A stretch of 64,000 bases of DNA, from the NCBI RefSeq assembly GCF_001666835.1, contig NZ_LZJF01000197.1, forward strand, positions 38,393 through 102,392, read 5' to 3'. The position numbers and the translations under genes are program-made. Source of the DNA: Mycobacterium sp. E3251 (lineage in GTDB: Bacteria; Actinomycetota; Actinomycetes; Mycobacteriales; Mycobacteriaceae). Below the pieces are notes generated by a model. The model had not been told where the DNA came from. It saw only the letters and a program-made list of their open reading frames with translations, and did not search any database. This document shows, one piece after another, positions 1 through 8,844 of this stretch; position 1 is the first letter of the stretch; each line of letters starts with the position of its first letter.

Positions 1-213
1 GTGACCCTGGCCGGCGAACATCTCCCCGAAGGCGTTCGCGACATGGACCACTTGGATGTCGGCTGGGTCCACCCTGGCCGAGGCGAGCGTGCCCTGGACG
101 ACCTCCGCGGTCAGGTCGGCGAAGTCGCGGCCTTCCTTGGTGAGGTTGCGGGCGAAATCGGTTTGCCAACCGCCCAGGATCCACACACCCGCCGAGTCAT
201 CCATACGCCGCAC
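1..213 (-). CDS. Thiolase family protein, N-terminal part (runs off left edge)
   Basis: Reading leftwards from position 213 gives an open frame that leaves the window; only 71 codons are visible. The translation has the opening beta strand of SCP-x type thiolases (WILGGWQTDFARN) followed by a helix and the strand before the active-site region (VVHVANAFGEMF). The catalytic Cys would lie beyond the window. The GTG at 213 has AGGAG four bases upstream; an in-frame ATG at 204 is the alternative start. The family catalyses CoA-dependent C-C cleavage or condensation of 3-oxoacyl-CoA. The frame is not disrupted in the visible part. Confidence 0.7.
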   Translation of the reverse strand, partial: MRRMDDSAGVWILGGWQTDFARNLTKEGRDFADLTAEVVQGTLASARVDPADIQVVHVANAFGEMFAGQGH

Positions 214-781
214 GGTACTCCTGGAAAACCTCATCGTTCAGGCGTATCGCAGGCGGTCGCGGTCGAGAAGGTGCCCGAAATGGGGCGGCCCCGTCGGCTC
301 TCGGGCTGAACCGACGGGACCTAGGCGTACGCGAAGGCCGGCCGACGCGTTCGCCTCTTATGGAACATTGCCCCGTACGGCGGCAGACAAACATGCGGAC
401 TCAACCTGATGCCGTGCGCGGCGAAACCATTTTGAACGCTTCGGGTTTGTCGCGGGCGGCTCGCATCCGGGTTGGGACCGTGCCCGGCACCGCGAATCGG
501 GCGCGCGCGGATATGCCCGTCTCGGTTGACTGACGGCCGGGGAGGGGTGGGTGAGCTTGTCGCTGCGAGGCGGACGCCACCGGCGAGGAGAAGGGCCGCG
601 CCGGGCCTGGCGAGGGAGCGGGTGAGGGGGGCGATGGCTGCCCGCCGGGCGGTGTTTCGACACGGTCACGGATCCGTACCTATCGACGCATCACTAGTCA
701 CAACAGTCGCGCTAATCACTATCGTCACATGAGCCAACTACGGACGTCAATGCGGTGTCCCCGCAGCTCGAAAGGTGTTAC
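214..781. other. Intergenic region with no supported gene
   Basis: This gap lies between the divergent thiolase and DUF4185 genes. The frames that stay open here are arginine- and proline-rich, as expected from GC-rich noncoding DNA, and none has a recognisable domain or a good ribosome binding site. The last 100 bases before 782 are more AT-rich and probably hold the promoter of the DUF4185 gene. Confidence 0.5.
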
Positions 782-2260
782 ATGTCGGCGATTCTTCGAA
801 GTGTGTCGCTATCGATGGCGTCGGCGGCCGCTGTCGGACTCGTCTACGTGGTCGGCCCGGCGCCGACGGCCAATGCCACCCCGTGCGGGGCACCCGAAGC
901 GAATGTGGAACCACCGGCCGCGCAGCCGGCCGTGCCCGCACCCCAGCCCGTCGTCCAACCACCCACCGGGCGCAGGCCCACCCACACGAACGACCAGGCG
1001 CCCCTGCCCAGGCTGGGACCGCTGATCTCCTCATTCCTCAAGCCGACCGCCCCTCGACAGGCCGCGCCGATGCGACCGCAAGCGGAGGTCCTTCCGCCCG
1101 GCCCGAATCCTCCCGTCCCCGGTCTGCCACAACCGCCCAACGCCGGCCAGTTGCAGCCCAACGCGGCCCCGGTCCCGCCGCCGCAGCCGCCGGCGGAGGC
1201 GCCGCCCGTCTCGATTGCCGGGGCGCCCACATCGCTCGTCGACTGGGTGACCGGACCCGACGGCCCGAACAAGACTCTGCAGCGTTTCAGCATTTCCGGC
1301 ACCGACCTCGGTATCGCTTGGGACAACGGGGATCCGGTGAACCGTCAGGTGCTGATGGCCTTCGGCGACACCTTCGGTTACTGCAAGGTCAAGGGTCAAC
1401 AGTGGCGCTACAACACGCTGTTCCGCAGCTCGGACCGGGATCTGTCGCATGGAATCCACATCGCGGAGGGCGTCCCCAACGACCGGTACTCCGGTTCACC
1501 GGTGTGGGCGCCGAGCCTGTCCAAGCAGGTCGTCAACACCATCCATAAGGCCGCCCACGAGACGGGGATCATTCCGACCGCCGGCATCTCGATCGGCAGG
1601 ACGCAGTACATGAGCTACATGTCGATCCGGCAGTGGGGCCGAGACGGCGAATGGAGCACGAACTACTCGGCGATCGCACGGTCCAACGACAACGGCCAGA
1701 ACTGGGGCATTTTCCCCACCTCGATCCGCACGGCCTCCGCGGACGCCATTCCGGGAGCCGGGTTCACCCCTGGTAACGAAAACTTCCAAATGGGTGCCTT
1801 CATGAAGGGCAACGACGGCTACCTGTACCAATTCGGGACCCCGTCGGGGCGCGGCGGTGCGGCGTTCCTGTCGCGGGTGCCGCCGGGTCAGTTGCCCGAC
1901 CTCACCAAGTACCAGTACTGGAACGGCGACAACGGCGGCCGCTGGGTGCCCAACAACCCGGGCGCGGCGACGCCGATCTTCCCCGGCCCGGTGGGCGAAA
2001 TGTCGGCGCAATACAACAGCTATCTCAAGCAATACCTGGTGCTCTACACCAACGGCGGCAGCAACGACGTGGTGGCACGCACCGCGCCGGCACCGCAGGG
2101 GCCGTGGAGCCCTGAGCAGCCGCTCGTGTCGTCCTTCTCGATGCCCGGCGGCATCTATGCGCCGATGATTCACCCCTGGTCGTCGGGGCGGGACCTGTAC
2201 TTCAACCTGTCGCTGTGGTCGGCATACGACGTAATGCTGATGCACACCGTCTTGCCCTAA
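782..2260 (+). CDS. Secreted DUF4185 domain protein with proline-rich N-terminus
   Basis: A 492-residue protein starting at the ATG at 782 (MSAILRSV...). An earlier in-frame start at 755 would place charged residues before the signal peptide and is less likely. Residues 1-35 form a signal peptide ending near a small-residue cleavage site, residues about 40-145 are rich in Pro and Ala, and the remainder matches the DUF4185 family of mycobacterial exported proteins (predicted five-bladed propeller-like, glycoside-hydrolase-like fold; function unknown). Recurrent Trp and Gly-rich strands such as VLMAFGDTFGYC and GGIYAPMIHPW fit that fold. It probably acts in the cell envelope or outside the cell. 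No operon partner is evident. Confidence 0.85.
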   Translation: MSAILRSVSLSMASAAAVGLVYVVGPAPTANATPCGAPEANVEPPAAQPAVPAPQPVVQPPTGRRPTHTNDQAPLPRLGPLISSFLKPTAPRQAAPMRPQAEVLPPGPNPPVPGLPQPPNAGQLQPNAAPVPPPQPPAEAPPVSIAGAPTSLVDWVTGPDGPNKTLQRFSISGTDLGIAWDNGDPVNRQVLMAFGDTFGYCKVKGQQWRYNTLFRSSDRDLSHGIHIAEGVPNDRYSGSPVWAPSLSKQVVNTIHKAAHETGIIPTAGISIGRTQYMSYMSIRQWGRDGEWSTNYSAIARSNDNGQNWGIFPTSIRTASADAIPGAGFTPGNENFQMGAFMKGNDGYLYQFGTPSGRGGAAFLSRVPPGQLPDLTKYQYWNGDNGGRWVPNNPGAATPIFPGPVGEMSAQYNSYLKQYLVLYTNGGSNDVVARTAPAPQGPWSPEQPLVSSFSMPGGIYAPMIHPWSSGRDLYFNLSLWSAYDVMLMHTVLP

Positions 2261-2344
2261 TCGTGATCGTGTCGCACCCCGAATAGTCGGTAAAGCAGGC
2301 GCACCCTGAATGAAGCGGGGGCCTAGCGAGAGAGGAGATCGAGG

Positions 2345-2485
2345 ATGATCACTTTCGAGAACCCGGCCACGTCGACCGCCGGGAAGCCGCGGCGGCCAGA
2401 CATCGAGGTGCGCATCGAGGGCGTGCGCCGCCGCGACGGCGCGGTCCGGCTCGGCATCATGCTCGACGGGCGGATGGCGACATAG
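2345..2485 (+). CDS. Small hypothetical protein, 46 aa
   Basis: The ATG at 2345 follows a purine-rich GAGAGAGGAG stretch, a good ribosome binding site. The product is basic (PGKPRRPD, EGVRRRDGAVR) and ends at TAG 2485. I do not recognise a family. The strong binding site and close spacing to the next gene (47 bases to its GTG) suggest the two small genes may be co-transcribed. It could also be a chance frame. Confidence 0.4.
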   Translation: MITFENPATSTAGKPRRPDIEVRIEGVRRRDGAVRLGIMLDGRMAT

Positions 2486-2531
2486 CCCAGTGCGTCGGCG
2501 CCGGCCGCGACGGCCGGGGCAGTATGTACGC

Positions 2532-2765
2532 GTGAGTTGGGCGAAGCGTGAAGCAAAGGCGCTCGCGGACATGACACTGACGGGCGAAGCGTTGCTTGCT
2601 GAGCTCGAAGACTATATCCGCGTGCACAATCCGCTTTTGACGGATGTTCGGCTGGAGCGGGCAACCGCCACCGAGGAGTACGACACAGCCGCCCAACCGC
2701 CTCGACGCTGGTACGACGTTACCTACCTGGCTGACGACGGCGAGGGTTACGGGATCAAGCCTTAG
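2532..2765 (+). CDS. Small conserved-type hypothetical protein, 77 aa
   Basis: The frame from GTG 2532 gives an acidic 77-residue protein (SWAKREAKALADM, then LTGEALLAELEDYIRVHNP, then YDVTYLADDGEGYG). An earlier GTG at 2490 would add an arginine-rich tract that looks like noncoding translation, so 2532 is preferred. The balanced amino acid composition and helix-like first half argue for a real protein. No domain is recognised. It follows the 46-residue gene on the same strand. Confidence 0.5.
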   Translation: MSWAKREAKALADMTLTGEALLAELEDYIRVHNPLLTDVRLERATATEEYDTAAQPPRRWYDVTYLADDGEGYGIKP

Positions 2766-2840
2766 GCGTTTGGCTACGCGGTCGAGCCACTTACGTATCA
2801 GCGTCCGCTCAGCGGACCGAGAATCGCCAGCGCGCCGTGG

Positions 2841-3032
2841 TCAGCCCGAAGGCGGAGCGCGGCCGCGCGCGCACTTCCGTCTGCAGACTGGCGCCGGCAC
2901 ACCGGCAGCGGCCGCTACGGCCGGGGTGGTCAGTGTGCTCGGACCGTCCTGGGTAAGGAGTTCAGCCGCGACACCGACGATGTGGCCTCGGATCTGCTCG
3001 TGATGGGTGCGCGCGCTTCCGCCGGCTGCCAA
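2841..3032 (-). pseudogene. Remnant of a TetR-family regulator (N-terminal HTH only)
   Basis: The minus-strand frame reads a typical TetR DNA-binding start: IRGHIVGVAAELLTQDG, STLTTPAVAAAAGVPAP, then a change to an arginine/cysteine-rich sequence where the usual T-[IV]-Y-R-x-F should follow, and a stop at 2841. No ligand-binding domain was found downstream in any frame. I read it as a decayed regulator gene. It sits between small hypothetical genes, with no obvious target gene left. Confidence 0.5.
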
Positions 3033-3409
3033 GGCGAAGCAGGACGTCGCGCCACCGCAGAACAGGCACAGTCGCGGAAGACCGGCGTAACGTTTACGGA
3101 TAACAGATAAATATTTTGCTTATTAGCTCTGGACGCCGCGGCGACGTTCTGGGTAGCCTACTTTCATGCGGGGCAGGCTCGGGTCGTTCACTGGCTAGGT
3201 TTCAGATGGTCAACAGCACGCTGGCGACGACGGCCGACGAGTCCGAATAGCTGTTATTGCAACCTGTTTAGGAGATTCGAGAGTGCTCGAGCGCTCCATC
3301 GACACCATTGAATTCGAGGGTGCGACTGCGGCCATGGCGGTCCCTCGCCACACCACCAGCGCCGCTGAGTGCCGTCCCCTGCCACCTCTCGGTTCATGAG
3401 GACTTGGAC
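3033..3409. other. Intergenic region, partly AT-rich, no supported gene
   Basis: This 377-base gap separates the TetR remnant from the CAP-domain gene. An AT-rich block around 3105-3130 (contains TAAATATTTTGCTTATTAG) stands out against the GC-rich surroundings and may be promoter or nucleoid-protein (Lsr2-type) binding DNA. No coding frame is convincing. Confidence 0.4.
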
Positions 3410-4075
3410 ATGCGGTATCGAGCCCTATCCCTTTCGACCGCGGTGGCTTTCGCCACCGGAGTCCTCGTGGGACCTCCCATCGCGAATGCGGATGGGGACA
3501 ACAACACGCTGATACCGAACAATAAGCGACTTAATGACAGTGTTGTCGCCAACGTCTACACGGTTCAGCACCAGTCGGGGTGCAAAAACGACGTCAGGAT
3601 CAACCCGCAACTGCAACTCGCCGCGCAGCGGCACACCGAGGACGTGCTGAACAACCGGGCCCTCGATGGGGACATTGGCTCAGACGGTTCCACCCCGCAA
3701 GATCGGGCTAATCGGGCCGGGTTCAATGGTCCGGTGGCAGAGACGGTTGCGATCAACCAGTCCATCGCCATCAGCGGCAACGACTTGATCAACCGGTGGT
3801 ACCACGACCCCGAGAACCTCAATATCATGTCGAATTGCGCCAACAGCCAAATGGGAGTCTGGTCTTTGAATAGTCCGGATCGCACTGTGGTCGTGGCGGT
3901 CTACGGCCAGCCTCAAGGGAGTGGGGGAAAACCGCCTCCGAGCACCGAAGGGCAGAACATTCCACTAGATCCCAGCCCCGACTATGACGCCAGCGACGAA
4001 CTCGAGTTTGGTATCAGATGGCTGCCATGGATCTTGAGGGGCGTGTACCCGCCGCCGGCGCAGCCACCCGAATAA
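3410..4075 (+). CDS. Secreted CAP (SCP-like) domain protein
   Basis: A 221-residue protein from the ATG at 3410, which has a GAGG motif eight bases upstream. An upstream in-frame start at 3308 would put a non-signal sequence before the hydrophobic leader. Residues 1-27 form a signal peptide ending in IANA. The mature part has the CAP-type helix LAAQRHTEDVLNN with its conserved His, a NRAGF-GPVAETVAINQ segment and a C-terminal VVVAVYGQP strand, matching the small mycobacterial CAP/DUF-type exported proteins. The tail (residues about 175-221) is proline-rich. The role outside the cell is unknown. Confidence 0.75.
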   Translation: MRYRALSLSTAVAFATGVLVGPPIANADGDNNTLIPNNKRLNDSVVANVYTVQHQSGCKNDVRINPQLQLAAQRHTEDVLNNRALDGDIGSDGSTPQDRANRAGFNGPVAETVAINQSIAISGNDLINRWYHDPENLNIMSNCANSQMGVWSLNSPDRTVVVAVYGQPQGSGGKPPPSTEGQNIPLDPSPDYDASDELEFGIRWLPWILRGVYPPPAQPPE

Positions 4076-4193
4076 AGCTCGACTCGGATCTCATCGGTGG
4101 TGCCGAACCGTTGAGTGCGTCGGAACATTCAGGCTGGTGACCCGGCGACCACGGCACTTACGGTGCGCTCGCGCGCGGCGGCTTTAGCGTGAA

Positions 4194-4205
4194 GCAGTGC
4201 ACTGC
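4194..4205. repeat. 12-bp perfect palindrome upstream of DUF732 gene
   Basis: GCAGTGCACTGC is a perfect palindrome located 30 bases before the start of the DUF732 gene. It could be an operator or a small hairpin. No matching copy was noticed elsewhere in the window. Confidence 0.3.
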
Positions 4206-4234
4206 GACGCAGTCGGAATGCGAAAAGTAGATAG

Positions 4235-4621
4235 ATGTATTACTCTTTACTTCTGATGAGTCGGCGGAATCGCTCGGCCGGAGCGGTCACTATCACGGCC
4301 CTCGCGATGGGCTGGGCTGCCGCTGTGGCTGTCACCCCAGCGCGAGCTGACTCAGTGGCGTATTTGTTGAACGTAACGGTTCGACCGGGGTACAACTTCG
4401 CCAGTGCCGACCAGGCTATCGCCTATGGCCAGGGGATCTGCGCCAAGATCGCCAGAGGCGACAGCTATGCCAGCATCGCCCGAGACGTCAAGGCGGACTT
4501 CAACAAATCTGACGAATACCAGGCGACATACCTGATAAGTCAGGCCGCGCAGGAGCTATGCCCCAACCTGATCTGGCAGCTGCGTAAGTCTGCGGCAAAC
4601 TACATTCCGCCACCGCCGTGA
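4235..4621 (+). CDS. Secreted DUF732 protein
   Basis: A 128-residue protein; the ATG at 4256 (MSRRNRSAG) is an alternative start that gives a more typical signal peptide. A hydrophobic leader ends with PARADS, and the mature part carries the DUF732 pattern: a repeat-free alpha-helical domain with two Cys (GQGICAKIARG and QAAQELCPNL) spaced as in the family, which probably form a disulfide. DUF732 proteins are small exported mycobacterial proteins of unknown function. The C-terminus ends in a short proline run. Confidence 0.8.
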   Translation: MYYSLLLMSRRNRSAGAVTITALAMGWAAAVAVTPARADSVAYLLNVTVRPGYNFASADQAIAYGQGICAKIARGDSYASIARDVKADFNKSDEYQATYLISQAAQELCPNLIWQLRKSAANYIPPPP

Positions 4622-5276
4622 ATGCCAAACTCACTTCACTGCCGGGCGGTCACCAGGCCTGGCTTGAAAGCCGCCGACCGCGAATCGTAAGTCGAGTCGG
4701 TCTGGGGAGAAGCTCGATCGTTGATCGTTAGTGGTGCTGCTCCGCCGGACAACGTTCCGGGTGCCGTTGCGTTCTATGACGACGCGCATGCGACGACGCC
4801 AACCGCGATTAGAAGGGCTGCTGACACGTTGCTAAACCGCTTCTGCATCAGCTCACCCCGCTCGTTGGGTTCTTAAGCGTTGCCCTATGCCACATGGGAA
4901 CCAAGGTGACCCGGCCATAATCCGCCGTAGGCACTGTGTGAAAGCGGCAGGGTCCGGGTGTTTTTCGTAACCTCGACCCCACCAGAGCATCCCGAACGCA
5001 AACATCGCGCCACCCGTTCGTCGTCGAACGCCTGCACCTCCGCCGGGATGCGTTGTCCCGAAACGATCTTCGGCCGGGTACGAGTTGCGGTAGCCGCATT
5101 GATCGCCTAGGCCGGCCGAGCAGCGCGTTCCGGGACTGCATAGAAAGACTGCAACCGAAGCGATTTGGGCTGAAGATTGCCATTACGTCCGATTTCGGTC
5201 GGCGTGGCGCGGTTCGGGCGGCTTTGGAGCTGTCCAAGTGCCCTCTCGAAGGGCGTCTGTCACACCGCGCGTCGGC
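4622..5276. other. Intergenic region, no supported gene
   Basis: A 655-base gap between the convergent DUF732 and TetR genes. One stretch, 4730-4876 on the plus strand, reads with a fairly protein-like composition (NVPGAVAFYDDAHATTPTA) but has no start codon or ribosome binding site in frame and no family I can name, so it may be a decayed fragment. The rest shows nothing beyond GC-rich noncoding sequence. Confidence 0.35.
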
Positions 5277-5906
5277 CTACAGACGAGGCATTAGTGAGGC
5301 GACTAGCAGGTTGCGCAGAACGCCGTCATCACCGCCGTCTTCCGGCTGGGCGGGTTCAGTGACAAGGCTGAAGGTCACCCGGACAATCCAGCGCGCGAGA
5401 GTGTCGGGGGACAGATCCTGACGAATCTCGCCCGCGGCGGCCGCCGTCTCGAGCCGCCGCACAAGGGCATCGGCAAGCCTTGCTCGCCATAGCTCCGAGC
5501 CCTCTGCGGCGCGATAGGCAGCGCCTAGGCCTTCATGGTCGTCGACGAGCGAGCGCATCACTGCCGAGTTGCGAGCGACGTGAGTGCCGCGGAGGCATGC
5601 CGCGACTAGCTGAGCAAGAAACGGTTCGTCAGTCTGCCAGCACTCTTCGACCCCATTTAGGGTAGACGTCAGCACCCGTAGGAAGGACGCAGCCAAGAGC
5701 GCGTCTTTGGTCGGGAAGTAGTAGTACACGGTCGACCGATGCACGCCAGCGCGACGGGCAACGTCACCCATCCGGGTGCGCGTCGGCCCTCTGTCCTCAT
5801 AGCACGCATCGGCTGCGGCGAGCAGCCGTTCGCGGGCCTCCTCGTCTGCTTGCGAGTCTGAGGCACGCGAATTCCCATGTCGATCACTCGGCTGATCGGT
5901 CACCAC
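5277..5906 (-). CDS. TetR/AcrR family transcriptional regulator
   Basis: A 209-residue repressor-type regulator. Residues about 24-70 form the TetR DNA-binding domain, with the recognition segment VARRAGVHRSTVYYYFPTKDALL near 49-71. The remaining helices form the ligand-binding and dimer domain, with WIVRVTFSLV near 178-187 as in mycobacterial fatty-acid-type TetRs. It is transcribed away from the mce operon, and the 1.2 kb between them is AT-rich, so it may control itself and possibly mce. It is clearly paralogous to the TetR at 46702-47367: same architecture, shared ARERL, GVHR-TVY-YFP, RWIVR-like and GG-DG-LR blocks. Confidence 0.88.
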   Translation of the reverse strand: MVTDQPSDRHGNSRASDSQADEEARERLLAAADACYEDRGPTRTRMGDVARRAGVHRSTVYYYFPTKDALLAASFLRVLTSTLNGVEECWQTDEPFLAQLVAACLRGTHVARNSAVMRSLVDDHEGLGAAYRAAEGSELWRARLADALVRRLETAAAAGEIRQDLSPDTLARWIVRVTFSLVTEPAQPEDGGDDGVLRNLLVASLMPRL

Positions 5907-6015
5907 TGCACCCTAAAGCCTTCGGGCAGAGCATTGATGCAGCTCATGGTCGGCATCCGCCTGGCACGCCGGCAATGGGCGTCGGGACACTTAGCAGCGA
6001 CGTTTCCCGCGTATA

Positions 6016-6028
6016 GCTAACCGTTAGC
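6016..6028. promoter_or_regulatory. Candidate TetR operator (GCTAAC-C-GTTAGC)
   Basis: A perfect 6+6 inverted repeat with a one-base centre, 110 bases upstream of the TetR start at 5906. TetR regulators usually bind such sites near their own gene. This assignment rests on position and symmetry only. Confidence 0.4.
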
Positions 6029-6316
6029 AACGATCGAGTCGCGAGTGGCACGTGTTGCGTACAGCACTTGACAGTTCGATTGGTGAATCGACCGCAAAGC
6101 GCCCGAAAGCCGCTAAAGAGCTAATCCGATATATAGATATATGTTTTGCTGAACTGGCCTTGGCTGGCAAGTTTCTCTGTTTAGCGGACTGGGTTGTGCC
6201 TCAGTGCACTAAAGCGGCGGTCCGCGACCAGGCCGGCGATGGGTTGCGTTACTTTGGCCGACTGTTTCGAAGCAATGTTGAAAATTGCTGCAACATAATC
6301 CGAAGCGCCATCTGAG

Positions 6317-6332
6317 CCCCAAGCGATTGGGG
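6317..6332. other. Small perfect hairpin with GCGA loop
   Basis: CCCCAAGCGATTGGGG forms a 6-bp stem closed by a GNRA-type tetraloop. It lies in the gene-free region before mce. No T-tract follows, so a classical terminator is unlikely; it could be part of an untranslated RNA. Confidence 0.25.
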
Positions 6333-7136
6333 AGCGTCTACCGCCGTGAAGTTCTTAGCGATGTCGGCGGGTATAAGCCCTGGTCACGGACTGTCTATGC
6401 GCCAGCACCAGCTGGGCACTTCTTGAGTGACTCCCAGAGTTGTGACCGGGCGAGCGGTCCGGGTGGGCACCGACACCGCTCAGGATGAAGTTGTTTGCGA
6501 TGCCCTCCGCGGTTAACGCATCGAGATGAATATGTGCAAGATTATATCGTCATTGTATTGCGCTCATCCGCAGCGGGTGCGCGATAAATAATCCAAACAC
6601 GCCCCGATTAATTACGTCGTATATATTGCTGGCGGATGAGTAGGTGGAGCTGTCGGCGCAGCATCCTCCGAAGCCATTTCGACCGTCACAGAATTACTTT
6701 TTCATTTCGTATTTTCATTTACATAATCTCTGATATGGCAAATAAGCTATCCACGTGGAACCGGGCCGGGGAGCGGGCATCGGACGGGCCGAGCCCCGGA
6801 GGAGCTGACCCCATCAATCAAGAGACACGCGGATGAATATGCTGTTCAGAGCCCTAGATGACTAGAAAGCCAGTCAAGACATCCAAGCGAGCGGACTTGC
6901 CTGGCCGGGTGGCAGTGCGACATTTAGTACGAAATTGTCGGATACAGCCAGCAAATGCAACCGCTCGGACGATTCTCGCTCGCAGTACTCATCCAAATCG
7001 AGCGCGCCAGTGTTGCCCTTTCTTACTAAGATGGTGTAGCGTCCCGCTGTGCTGTAGGCCACATCATTACGGCGGCGGGGTTACCTTTCCGTCGTGGGGA
7101 GGATTCATACGGTCTAATGTTGTCTGCGACTAGACA

Positions 7137-7988
7137 TTGGCGACCACGCTAGTGGTAGCGGTAGATACCGAGCCGATTGCCGCCGCGTCCAGTGCGGCCC
7201 GCATATTGGCGTCCCTTGAGACCGGGCGGGGGGCCAGCGCCGCCAAGCCGCTGCGCGAGGTTGGCAGCTTCTTTGCGCTCTCGCTCGACACGCTGGTCCA
7301 GATGTTCCGTCCACCGCTTGCCTGGCGCGAGTTCATCCACCAGGCGTGGTTCGTCGCTCGGGTGTCGATGCTGCCGGCCGTCTTCCTGTCGATCCCGTTC
7401 AATGCTCTCGCGATTTTCATCATCAACATCCTGCTTGTTGAGATCGGAGCTGCTGACGCCTCCGGAGCTGGCTCTGCCTTGGCCGCTGTCGTGTACATCG
7501 GCCCCATAGCGGCAGTGCTGGTAGTCGCTGGGACCAGTGCGACCGCAATGTGTGCCGACCTGGGCGCCCGAACCATCCGCGAAGAAGTCGACGCCATGCG
7601 TGTCATGGGTATCAACCCGGTCCAGCGACTGCTGGTGCCTCGCGTCCTGGCGATCGGACTGAACGGGTTCCTCGTCAACTCCATCATCACCGTCGTCGGT
7701 TTGATTGCCAGCTACCTGTTCTCGGTCTACCTACAGCACGTCAATCCCGGCTCCTATGCGGCGAGCCTGACGTTGCTCGTCGGACTGACTGACCTAGTCA
7801 TAGCGTTCGCCAAGGCGACGTTGTTCGGCTTCATCGCGGGTTTGATCGCCTGCTACAAGGGGATCACGGTCGGTGGGGGGCCCCAAGGTGTCGGCAACGC
7901 CGTCAACGAGACGGTGGTCTATACGTTCCTGGCGCTCTTTGTCATCAATGTGGCGCTGACCGCGATTACGAACAAGGCGACGATGTGA
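7137..7988 (+). CDS. yrbEA: YrbE/MlaE-family ABC permease, first of pair
   Basis: A 283-residue inner-membrane permease of the Mce lipid importer. It carries the MlaE-family core: the elbow-helix segment WREFIHQAWFVARVS near residue 62, hydrophobic helices, and the diagnostic TSATAMCADLGARTIREEVDAM block near residues 134-155 that contacts the ATPase. An in-frame stop at 7131-7133 means the TTG at 7137 is the first possible start; no clear ribosome binding site precedes it, so translation may be leaderless or begin at GTG 7152. It overlaps yrbEB by four bases. With YrbEB it should form the transmembrane channel driven by an MceG-type ATPase encoded elsewhere. Confidence 0.9.
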   Translation: MATTLVVAVDTEPIAAASSAARILASLETGRGASAAKPLREVGSFFALSLDTLVQMFRPPLAWREFIHQAWFVARVSMLPAVFLSIPFNALAIFIINILLVEIGAADASGAGSALAAVVYIGPIAAVLVVAGTSATAMCADLGARTIREEVDAMRVMGINPVQRLLVPRVLAIGLNGFLVNSIITVVGLIASYLFSVYLQHVNPGSYAASLTLLVGLTDLVIAFAKATLFGFIAGLIACYKGITVGGGPQGVGNAVNETVVYTFLALFVINVALTAITNKATM

Positions 7989-8839
7989 GCGCCGCCCCAG
8001 CGGCGCACCGGCTGCCGAATCTGACGAGCACGCTGGGCCGACTCGTTGACGGCTGGAACCGCCTCGGAAGCCAGACCGCGTTCTACGTCCGAGCCCTTGG
8101 TTTTCTGTGGGAAGCGTTGAGCCGCTACAGAATAGAGACGCTGCGGCTGATCGCAAACATGAGCCTGGGTGTCGGCGCCCTCGCCATGATCGGCGGCACC
8201 GTAGTCATCGTCACGACTTTGACGATGTCTACCGGTGGACTCGTTGGTATCCAGCTCTTCCGATCGTTGTCCGACGTTGGCGTGCAGGCGTTGAGCGGAT
8301 TCGCCTCCGCTTACATCAACACACGGCTGGCCTCGCCTCTGATCGCCGATGTCGGCCTGGCGGCCACCATCGGCGCGGGCGCTACGGCACAGTTGGGCGC
8401 CATGCGAATCAACGAGGAAGTCGACGCGCTCGAGGTGATGGGCATCCACTCGATTTCTTATTTGGTCTCCACCCGGGTGGTAGCCGGTGTGCTGGTGGTG
8501 ATCCCGCTGTGGTGCATGGCGACGTTGTCCGGATATCTGGCCACCCGCAGCTTGATCATTTTCGTCTACGGGCAGTCACCGGGCGTGTTCGATCACTACT
8601 TCCGTACTTATCTGCAGCCCACCGACTTGATCTGGTCCCTACTACAAGTTATTGCCGCGGGCAGCGTAATCATGTTGGTGCACACGTATTACGGCTTCCA
8701 CGCGTCGGGCGGGCCGGCGGGCGTCGGTGAGGCGGTCGGTCGCGCCGTGCGCACCTCGCTGACCGTTGCGGTCGCGGTGACGTTGGCGGTGGCATTGGCC
8801 GCCTATGGAGTGTCCGGCAACTTCCACCTGTCTGGGTAG
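7985..8839 (+). CDS. yrbEB: YrbE/MlaE-family ABC permease, second of pair
   Basis: A 284-residue permease starting at GTG 7985, overlapping the stop of yrbEA (GTGA). The MlaE signature is present as GAGATAQLGAMRINEEVDALEVMGI near residues 130-151, with hydrophobic helices before and after (SLGVGALAMIGGTVVIV; VAVAVTLAVALAAYG). It partners YrbEA in the inner membrane to form the permease dimer of the Mce importer. The next gene, mceA, begins five bases downstream, so translation is probably coupled. Confidence 0.92.
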   Translation: MSAAPAAHRLPNLTSTLGRLVDGWNRLGSQTAFYVRALGFLWEALSRYRIETLRLIANMSLGVGALAMIGGTVVIVTTLTMSTGGLVGIQLFRSLSDVGVQALSGFASAYINTRLASPLIADVGLAATIGAGATAQLGAMRINEEVDALEVMGIHSISYLVSTRVVAGVLVVIPLWCMATLSGYLATRSLIIFVYGQSPGVFDHYFRTYLQPTDLIWSLLQVIAAGSVIMLVHTYYGFHASGGPAGVGEAVGRAVRTSLTVAVAVTLAVALAAYGVSGNFHLSG

Positions 8840-8844
8840 CAGCT

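Larger units (their letters stand above)
5907..7136. other. AT-rich 1.2-kb region upstream of the mce operon, no convincing gene
   Basis: This is the longest gene-free stretch in the window. Several blocks are strongly AT-rich for this genome (around 6120-6145, 6535-6630 and 6690-6755, with runs such as ATATATAGATATATG and TTTCATTTCGTATTTTC). Frames at 6052-6315 and 6858-7133 stay open but have poor starts and no domain. The region must contain the promoter of the mce operon and the TetR gene, and may be bound by an AT-binding nucleoid protein such as Lsr2 (inference). Confidence 0.5.

Noticed and set aside
472..732. 86-codon plus-strand frame upstream of the DUF4185 gene
   Set aside because: Arg/Pro-rich translation with no domain or binding site; likely noncoding.
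1496..2572. Long minus-strand open frame opposite the DUF4185 gene
   Set aside because: Arginine/histidine-rich composition, no domain, and fully antisense to a well-supported gene; a product of GC-rich codon bias.
6052..6315. 87-codon plus-strand frame in the region before mce
   Set aside because: Weak start, no ribosome binding site and no domain; composition is not clearly protein-like.
6317..6332. CCCCAA/TTGGGG hairpin as a rho-independent terminator
   Set aside because: No T-tract follows and no gene ends nearby, so termination is not supported; kept only as a hairpin.
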